From positions 1-36,498 of the forward strand of contig NZ_JAODMP010000018.1 of the NCBI RefSeq assembly GCF_025464835.1: a stretch of DNA of 36,498 nt, written 5' to 3'. Made by a program: the position numbers and the translations under genes. Numbering within the stretch: the first letter of the stretch is position 1; the number at the start of each line of letters is the position of its first letter. The stretch is from Mycetocola sp. (lineage in GTDB: Bacteria > Actinomycetota > Actinomycetes > Actinomycetales > Microbacteriaceae). Positions 31,454 through 36,498 of this stretch are shown here, piece by piece. The notes beneath the pieces are model-generated. The model made no database searches. It was not told the origin of the DNA and was given only the letters and a program-made list of their open reading frames with translations.

Positions 31454-32776
31454 GTGTCAGAACCAGTCCACCGCCAAGCATCCGGAAACAATCTCGACCC
31501 GTGGTACGGCGCATACGCCGCCCGCACGGCCGGGTTGGCCGCCAGCGAGGTCCGTGCACTGTTCGCCGTCGCCAGCCGCCCAGAGGTCGTCTCTCTGGCC
31601 GGAGGGATGCCTTACGTGTCTGCCCTCCCCGAGGATCTGGTGACGGATGCCATGAGTCGCGTCATGCGCGAACAGGGGCCTGTCGCACTGCAGTACGGCT
31701 CAGGACAGGGTGTCGAGAAGCTGCGTGAGCAGACCCTCGAGGTAATGGCGCTTGAAGGCATCCAGGGCAGCGCCTCCGACGTCGTGATCACGACGGGAAG
31801 CCAGCACGCGCTCGAGCTGTTCAGCAAACTCTTCATCGACCCGGGTGACGTTGTTCTCGCCGAGGGACCGAGCTATGTCACCGCGATGGTCATCTTCAAG
31901 AGCTACCAGGCGCAGGTCAACCATGTTGCCATGGACGACGACGGGTTGATCCCGGAGGCGCTGCGTGAACAGATCGCGCGACTCAAAGCCGATGGCAAGA
32001 AGATCAAGTTCCTGTACACGATCCCGACCTTCCACAACCCCGCCGGCGTCACGCTCTCTGAGGCCAGGCGCAGTGAAATCCTTCAGATCGCGCGGGAGAA
32101 CGACATCCTGGTGCTCGAGGACAACCCATACGGCCTGCTCTACTTCGACCAGAAGCCCCCAGCGGCGCTGCGCTCACTCGAGAGCGACGGGGTCGTCTAC
32201 CTGGGCACCTTCTCGAAGACTCTGGCACCGGGTTTCCGGGTCGGCTGGGCACTCGCCCCGCACGCGATCCGCGAGAAGCTCATCCTCGCCAACGAAGCGG
32301 CGATCCTGTGCCCGTCGTCGTTCAGTCAGCTCGTGATCTCGCAGTATCTCGACCAGGCGGATTGGAAGGGTCAGATCAACACGTTCCGAGGCGTCTACAA
32401 ACAACGCAAAGAAGCGATGTTGTCGGCGCTCGGCGAATACCTGCCGGATCTCACCTGGACGAATCCCACAGGTGGCTTCTACGTGTGGCTCACCCTGCCT
32501 GAGAGTCTCGACTCCAAGGCGATGCTGCCGCGCGCGGTGAAGGAGTTGGTCGCCTACACCCCTGGGACGGCCTTCTACGCCGACGGTGACGGCCGCAGGA
32601 ACATGCGTTTGTCGTTCTGTTATCCGACGCCGGAGAGCATTCGTGTCGGCATCCGTCGTCTTGCCACTGTGATCAACGGGGAACTGGACCTGCTCAACAC
32701 CTTCGCTGGAACGGGCCGACTGACGACTGCACAATCACGTGGCCAGTTCACCGCACCCCCTCCGAACATGTCCTGA
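31454..32776 (+). CDS. PLP-dependent aminotransferase (class I/II, GntR-aminotransferase-related type)
   Basis: The 440-residue protein is a fold-type I aminotransferase. GSQHALELFSKLFIDPGD is the cofactor-phosphate region, YTIPTFHNPAGVTLS and LVLEDNPYGLLYF hold the PLP-contacting Asn and Asp, and Lys255 in GTFSKTLAPGFRVGW is the Schiff-base lysine. It resembles 2-aminoadipate and multisubstrate aminotransferases (LysN-like). The substrate cannot be read; the neighbours (Ddl-like ATP-grasp enzyme, MurJ) allow a cell-wall amino acid role but do not prove it. The start is GTG 31454 with GGAAG upstream; TAACAT at 31421-31426 may be the -10. The ddl-like gene follows after 34 bases. Confidence 0.9.
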   Translation: MSEPVHRQASGNNLDPWYGAYAARTAGLAASEVRALFAVASRPEVVSLAGGMPYVSALPEDLVTDAMSRVMREQGPVALQYGSGQGVEKLREQTLEVMALEGIQGSASDVVITTGSQHALELFSKLFIDPGDVVLAEGPSYVTAMVIFKSYQAQVNHVAMDDDGLIPEALREQIARLKADGKKIKFLYTIPTFHNPAGVTLSEARRSEILQIARENDILVLEDNPYGLLYFDQKPPAALRSLESDGVVYLGTFSKTLAPGFRVGWALAPHAIREKLILANEAAILCPSSFSQLVISQYLDQADWKGQINTFRGVYKQRKEAMLSALGEYLPDLTWTNPTGGFYVWLTLPESLDSKAMLPRAVKELVAYTPGTAFYADGDGRRNMRLSFCYPTPESIRVGIRRLATVINGELDLLNTFAGTGRLTTAQSRGQFTAPPPNMS

Positions 32777-32810
32777 CTACCGACGCACAGACCAAAGAAA
32801 AGGCCTGATC

Positions 32811-33764
32811 ATGACTACATTCAAGAAGCTCGATATCGTTGTGCTCGCTGGCGGGATCTCGCATGAACGGGATGTGTCGATGCGGTCGGGGCGCCGGGTC
32901 GCCGAGGAGCTGCAGGCCGCTGGACACACGGTCACACTGCGCGACCCGGACGCCTCCCTGCTGTCTGCCCTGACCGAGAAAGCCCCCGATGTCGTCTGGC
33001 CGGCTCTCCACGGAGCCAGTGGCGAGGACGGAGCGCTCCAGGCTCTGCTGCGTGCCCGTGGCATCCGTTATGTCGGCTCTCACCCAGAAGCAGCTGGCCT
33101 CGCCTGGTTCAAGCCGACTGCCAAGGTGCTGGTTTCACGTGCCGGGATCGCAACACCGGACTGGTTGACCCTGCCCAACGGGACATTCCGTGAGCTGGGC
33201 GCCAATGGTGTCCTCGCTGAGGTGTTGCACGGGATCGGTGCCGCCGCCGTCGTGAAGCCGGCTCAAGGCGGCTCTGCGCAGGGTGTGACGATCGTGACGG
33301 ATGCTGCGGATCTGCCTCGCGCAATGGTCGACGCCTACACGTACTCGGATGTTGCGCTGATCGAGAAGAAGATCGAGGGTACAGAGCTCGCGATCACCGT
33401 GATGGACTCGGGCCACGGGCCGGTCGCTCTACCGGCGGTCGAGATCCAGCCACTGTCGGGCGTGTACAGCTTCGAGGCGCGCTACAACGCCGGTGAGACG
33501 ACGTTCTATGCGCCGGCCCGGCTCTCGGACGAGATCGCCGAGCGAGCCGCTGAGGTGGCCGTACAGGTGCATACCCTCCTCGGTCTCCGCCACCTTTCGC
33601 GGATCGATCTCATCGTCGACGCCGAGGGAGTGGTGTGGTTCCTCGAGGCGAACATGCTTCCCGGCCTGACCGAGACCTCGCTCGTCCCTCAGGCGATCGA
33701 AGCCGCGGGGCTGACACTCGCCTCCGCGTACAGCGCGTTGGCCGTGGCAGCAGCCACGGAGTAA
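32811..33764 (+). CDS. D-alanine--D-alanine ligase family ATP-grasp protein
   Basis: The 317-residue protein shows the Ddl blocks: LAGGISHERDVSMRSGRRVA (N-terminal glycine motif), WPALHGASGEDGALQALL, AVVKPAQGGSAQGVTIV in the ATP-grasp domain, and WFLEANMLPGLTETSLVPQA, which carries the Mg-binding Glu/Asn and the D-Ala-binding loop. Ddl joins two D-alanines for peptidoglycan. It is somewhat shorter than DdlA (about 350-370), and actinobacteria usually encode the main ddl elsewhere, so this may be a paralogue with a related dipeptide product. ATG 32811 fits the family; AAAGG lies upstream. It is probably co-transcribed with the aminotransferase gene and ends 20 bases from convergent parB. Confidence 0.85.
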   Translation: MTTFKKLDIVVLAGGISHERDVSMRSGRRVAEELQAAGHTVTLRDPDASLLSALTEKAPDVVWPALHGASGEDGALQALLRARGIRYVGSHPEAAGLAWFKPTAKVLVSRAGIATPDWLTLPNGTFRELGANGVLAEVLHGIGAAAVVKPAQGGSAQGVTIVTDAADLPRAMVDAYTYSDVALIEKKIEGTELAITVMDSGHGPVALPAVEIQPLSGVYSFEARYNAGETTFYAPARLSDEIAERAAEVAVQVHTLLGLRHLSRIDLIVDAEGVVWFLEANMLPGLTETSLVPQAIEAAGLTLASAYSALAVAAATE

Positions 33765-33784
33765 CCACCGCCGCTTGCGGGGGC

Positions 33785-34738
33785 TCAGGCTCCGTAGACG
33801 GGCTCACCGATCTCACCGAGGATCCTGTTGAGGTCACCGATTGTCGCGAAATCTATCGTGACCTGGCCTTTCTTTGCACCCAACGTCACCTTGACCCGCG
33901 TGTTGAGACGGTCGCCGAGGCGTTCGCCGATCTCATCGAGGTGGCCGTGGCGGTGACCCTGCGCTGCTTTGGGCTTCTTGGGGGCGAGCCCCTGGGCTGC
34001 GGCGGCTTCGGCGGCGCGCACCGAGAGGTCCTCGTTGACGATCTTGTCGGCGAGGCGCTGCATCCCCTCGGGGTTTCCCACGGAGAGGACGGCGCGGGCG
34101 TGTCCGGCCGTGAGCACACCGGCGGCGACGCGTTTTTGTACGGCTTCCGGAAGCTTAAGGAGCCGGATGGTGTTGGTAATTTGTGGGCGTGACCGGCCAA
34201 TTCTTTGCGCGAGCTGGTCCTGGGTGATGCCGAAGTCTGCGAGGAGTTGCTGGTAGGCGGACGCCTCTTCGAGTGGGTTGAGGTTGGAGCGGTGAAGGTT
34301 CTCAAGGAGGGCGTCGCGAAGCATGTCCTCGTTCGCGGTGTCCTTGATCACGGCTGGGATGCTGTCGAGTCCGACTTCCTTCGTCGCTCGGAGCCGGCGC
34401 TCACCCATGATGAGCTCGTATTTGCCCTTCTCAGTGGCGTGCTGACGTACAACGATCGGCTGGAGCACACCGACTTCACGGATGCTGTGAACCAGTTCAG
34501 CGAGGTGATCGGCGTCGAAGTGGGTGCGAGGCTGCACAGCGTTCGGGACGATGTCGTTCGGGTTGAGGTTGACCAGTCGGGCTCCTGGAACCTCGACGAG
34601 CTGCTCCTCTTTCGCACGGCCGCTGACATTGTCCGGGAAGAACACGTCGACCGGTCGCCCGTTGTCAGTCATCTCCTGTGTCGCTGTGGGGATGAGTGAG
34701 CCGATTCCGCGGCCGAGACCGGTACGTTTCGCAGCCAT
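33785..34738 (-). CDS. parB: Chromosome partitioning protein ParB (CTPase/DNA clamp)
   Basis: The 317-residue protein opens with GRGIGSLIPT, then has the N-terminal CTP-binding region ending with GERRLRATKEVGLDSIPAVI and LLENLHRSNLNPLEEASAYQ, the helix-turn-helix TQDQLAQRIGRSRPQITNTI, and a C-terminal dimerisation segment (VTIDFATIGDLNRILGEI). ParB loads at parS as a sliding clamp and hands the origin to ParA and SMC. Its start codon overlaps the parA stop (TAATG), so translation is coupled; AAGGAG lies 11 bases upstream. The parS cluster lies just beyond parA, within 2 kb. Confidence 0.97.
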   Translation of the reverse strand: MAAKRTGLGRGIGSLIPTATQEMTDNGRPVDVFFPDNVSGRAKEEQLVEVPGARLVNLNPNDIVPNAVQPRTHFDADHLAELVHSIREVGVLQPIVVRQHATEKGKYELIMGERRLRATKEVGLDSIPAVIKDTANEDMLRDALLENLHRSNLNPLEEASAYQQLLADFGITQDQLAQRIGRSRPQITNTIRLLKLPEAVQKRVAAGVLTAGHARAVLSVGNPEGMQRLADKIVNEDLSVRAAEAAAAQGLAPKKPKAAQGHRHGHLDEIGERLGDRLNTRVKVTLGAKKGQVTIDFATIGDLNRILGEIGEPVYGA

Positions 34739-35709
34739 TATTTTGTTGCTCCTTCAATGGGTGTTGCTGTCTTCTGCTGTGTTTGGGTTGATTCGGCGTA
34801 CCGGTTGGCGATTTCGGCTGCCGCCTCGAGGTAGGAGATGGATCCCACCCCGCTCGGATCGTGGCTGATTACCGTCTGGCCGAAGCTCGGCGCCTCGGAG
34901 ATTCGGACCGCTCGCGGGATCACGGTCTTCAGCACTTCGGCTGGAAAGTGCGCACGGACGTCGTCTGCCACCTGATGAGCGAGGTTTGTGCGTCCGTCAT
35001 ACATCGTCAGAAGGATCGTGGAGAGCCTGAGCCGCGGATTCAGGTGTTTCTGGATCAGTTGGATGCTGTTGAGAAGCTGGCTGAGGCCTTCCAGGGCGTA
35101 ATACTCAGCCTGAATCGGGATCAGAACCTCTTCAGCGGCCACGAAAGCGTTGATTGTGAGCAATCCAAGTGACGGAGGGCAGTCAATGAAGACGTAATGG
35201 AAGGGAGTCTCGGCTTCAGCGACGAACTGTTCAAGCGCAGTGCGGAGGCGGTGCTCTCGTGCGACCTGAGAGACCAACTCGATTTCAGCTCCGGCCAGGT
35301 GGATGGTCGACGGGGCGCAGTAGAGCGTGTCGAATTCGGGACTCTTCTGGACCACTTCGGCCAGGGGAAAGTCGTCGATCAGTACGTCGTAGACGCTGGG
35401 GATCTCAGCGTGGTGATCAACGCCGAGCGCGGTCGACGCATTGCCCTGGGGATCCAAGTCGATCACCAGGACGCGGGCACCCGATTTGGCGAGAGCTGCG
35501 GCAACGTTGACCGCTGTCGTGGTCTTGCCAACGCCGCCTTTCTGGTTCGAGACCGTGAAAATCCGCGTATTTCCGGGCAGAGGAACGCGTGACTGAGCAA
35601 GATTCTTGCGGCGGTGGGTGAGGTCGAGGATCTCCCGCATGAGCGGGGATGTCTCTTCTGTGACTGACGTTCTACTCACCGGCTCTCGTTCAGATTGGGG
35701 ATGTTTCAC
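34738..35709 (-). CDS. parA: Chromosome partitioning ATPase ParA
   Basis: The 323-residue protein is a Walker-type ParA: deviant Walker A KGGVGKTTT at residues 57-65, VLVIDLDPQGNASTALG (switch I), and FIDCPPSLGLLTINA (Walker B). ParA binds DNA as an ATP dimer and moves ParB-parS complexes. The longest frame begins at GTG 35709, which lies inside a parS site; GGAG sits 10 bases upstream. A second GTG (35679) and ATG (35640) are in-frame alternatives, and residues 1-24 are not clearly conserved, so the true start is uncertain. Binding of ParB at that parS could repress parA-parB. Confidence 0.95.
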   Translation of the reverse strand: MKHPQSEREPVSRTSVTEETSPLMREILDLTHRRKNLAQSRVPLPGNTRIFTVSNQKGGVGKTTTAVNVAAALAKSGARVLVIDLDPQGNASTALGVDHHAEIPSVYDVLIDDFPLAEVVQKSPEFDTLYCAPSTIHLAGAEIELVSQVAREHRLRTALEQFVAEAETPFHYVFIDCPPSLGLLTINAFVAAEEVLIPIQAEYYALEGLSQLLNSIQLIQKHLNPRLRLSTILLTMYDGRTNLAHQVADDVRAHFPAEVLKTVIPRAVRISEAPSFGQTVISHDPSGVGSISYLEAAAEIANRYAESTQTQQKTATPIEGATK

Positions 35710-35717
35710 GTGAAACG
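35702..35717. other. parS: parS site 1, overlapping the parA start
   Basis: TGTTTCACGTGAAACG matches the parS consensus (TGTTTCACGTGAAACA) at 15 of 16 bases, including the whole 14-base core palindrome. The likely GTG start codon of parA lies in its centre, so ParB bound here would cover the parA translation start and possibly its promoter. Confidence 0.95.
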
Positions 35718-35835
35718 GTCTCCGTTCTCTCGTTGTTCCAACCGTACCGGAGGACCTCCCCCAGCCCTGCCAAGCGCGCCGGGCGCGCTGTCTTCGTTCT
35801 GACCGAACTCGCTGAGACCCCCCGACGCGCTGGAC

Positions 35836-35849
35836 GTTTCACCGGAAAC
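35836..35849. other. Decayed parS site
   Basis: GTTTCACCGGAAAC differs from the parS core GTTTCACGTGAAAC only at the two bases 8 and 9 at its centre. It stands at the same place in its module as the intact sites, so it is probably a mutated copy with reduced ParB binding. Confidence 0.7.
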
Positions 35850-35951
35850 GCTCCTTCGGCGATCGCGCTGGTCGAGATCAGTCACTGGGGCTTTCGACCA
35901 CCTGGAGGACCTCCCCGGCGATCCGCTTGTGAAGATACACACCAGCACCGA

Positions 35952-35967
35952 TGTTTCACGTGAAACG
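35952..35967. other. parS: parS site 2
   Basis: TGTTTCACGTGAAACG has the perfect core palindrome. It shares the 17-base core GATGTTTCACGTGAAAC with all four other intact sites. Confidence 0.97.
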
Positions 35968-36071
35968 CACCCTCGGTCATTGAGCTTGTCGAGCTCCGCC
36001 ACTGGGGCTATTTCGACGACCGGAAGGACCTGGGTGGCAACCCAGCTTCGGGAAATCCCGCGAGCACCTGA

Positions 36072-36087
36072 TGTTTCACGTGAAACC
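36072..36087. other. parS: parS site 3
   Basis: TGTTTCACGTGAAACC has the perfect core palindrome. It lies 120 bases from site 2, one module length. Confidence 0.97.
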
Positions 36088-36372
36088 CGCCCCTCGGGGT
36101 CGGACCGGTCGCGACCCTCCCGCTCGGCTACCCCCACGGGGCCGGACCGGTCGCACCCTCCCGCTCCGCTCACTTGGCGAGCTAGATGACCTATGGAACG
36201 TGGATCTGCGTTGATTGAAAATGTCGACATCCCGGCACTCATTCCGGCGCCATGACGGGTCGGCGTGGGCTTCCATCGGTCGACTCTGGCGGGATCCCCT
36301 TTTTCGGCCGCTTCTGGGTAGCTCACTGACCGCGGGCACCGTTGCAGCCCGTCGAGACCGCAGCCAGCCTGA

Positions 36373-36388
36373 TGTTTCACGTGAAACC
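36373..36388. other. parS: parS site 4
   Basis: TGTTTCACGTGAAACC has the perfect core palindrome. It lies 59 bases before site 5, the shortest spacing in the array. Confidence 0.97.
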
Positions 36389-36431
36389 CACCTTCCCTGA
36401 TCGAGCTTGTCAAGATCTTCGCCAAGTCTGA

Positions 36432-36447
36432 TGTTTCACGTGAAACA
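36432..36447. other. parS: parS site 5
   Basis: TGTTTCACGTGAAACA is the only site identical to the 16-base consensus at every position. It lies 51 bases from the right edge, so further sites may follow. Confidence 0.98.
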
Positions 36448-36498
36448 AGGTGTCGCTCGCTCGAGTGTGTCCAGACTTCCGCCACTCGGCCTTTTGGG

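Larger units (their letters stand above)
35710..36498. repeat. Centromere region: diverged tandem modules carrying parS
   Basis: The region upstream of parA is noncoding. Between parS sites the sequence repeats: GAGCTTGTCGAGCTCCGCC with CACTGGGGCT (35981-36008), echoed by GCTGGTCGAGATCAGTCACT (35867 on), GAGCTTGTCAAGATCTTCGC (36402 on) and the end of the window; ACCGGAGGACCTCC (35746) recurs as CCTGGAGGACCTCC and CCGGAAGGACC. Distances between successive sites are 133, 116, 120, 301 and 59 bases. A separate pair, GGACCGGTCGCGACCCTCCC / GGACCGGTCGCACCCTCCC, lies at 36102 and 36144. The minus-strand open frame here reads VSRET at each parS and is not a gene. Confidence 0.75.

Noticed and set aside
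35702-36447. CRISPR array suggested by regularly repeated palindromes
   Set aside because: The repeats are 16-base parS sites at irregular spacing, the spacers are similar to each other, and no cas gene is present.
35706-36485. 259-codon minus-strand open frame over the parS region, expected place of rsmG
   Set aside because: Its repeated VSRET pentapeptide is the translation of parS. No methyltransferase motif and poor codon bias; noncoding centromere is the better reading.

Overview
The window looks like a chromosomal segment of a high-GC actinobacterium, most likely Microbacteriaceae. This rests on uniformly high third-position GC in the genes, many GTG/TTG starts, F420/PPOX-type oxidoreductases, and a gene order at the right end (DUF6049 - murJ - trxB - trxA - aminotransferase - ddl - parB - parA - parS) that is the origin-proximal block of actinobacterial chromosomes. 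rsmG, yidC, rpmH and dnaA would be expected just past the right edge, but none is inside the window.

Layout. 1-6.8 kb holds housekeeping and stress genes: a lipase maturation factor-like membrane protein, a lysine-rich histone-like protein, two PPOX/flavin-type proteins (one with an abnormal 3' end), a DJ-1/PfpI protein, an AlkD-like DNA repair protein, and a divergent MarR / NADPH-F420-reductase-like pair. 7-12 kb holds a Stealth-family sugar-phosphate transferase, a REP-like intergenic repeat, a metallophosphodiesterase, and a two-gene FAD oxidoreductase / SRPBCC unit. 12-19.5 kb is a sugar-uptake and catabolism locus: FGGY kinase, a broken YihT/LacD-like aldolase, an ABC binding lipoprotein on +, two permeases on -, and a LacI regulator. 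Three operator-like sites with the shared motif TGGNAASGATNCCA tie the transporter together, and two further matches lie orphaned behind lacI.

19.5-25.8 kb holds a DUF151 nuclease-like protein, a large methyltransferase, a RecQ-like helicase carrying a phosphoribosyltransferase-like C-terminal domain, a NUDIX hydrolase, a DksA/TraR zinc-finger protein and an unrecognised 117-aa protein. 25.9-36.5 kb is the origin-proximal block: DUF6049 and MurJ (lipid II export), trxB-trxA with a near-consensus SigR-type promoter, an aminotransferase, a D-Ala-D-Ala ligase-like ATP-grasp protein, and parB/parA on the minus strand.

The last 0.8 kb is a noncoding centromere. It has five perfect parS sites and one decayed site, embedded in diverged tandem modules. 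One parS contains the likely GTG start codon of parA. No rRNA, tRNA, CRISPR array, insertion sequence or phage gene was recognised.
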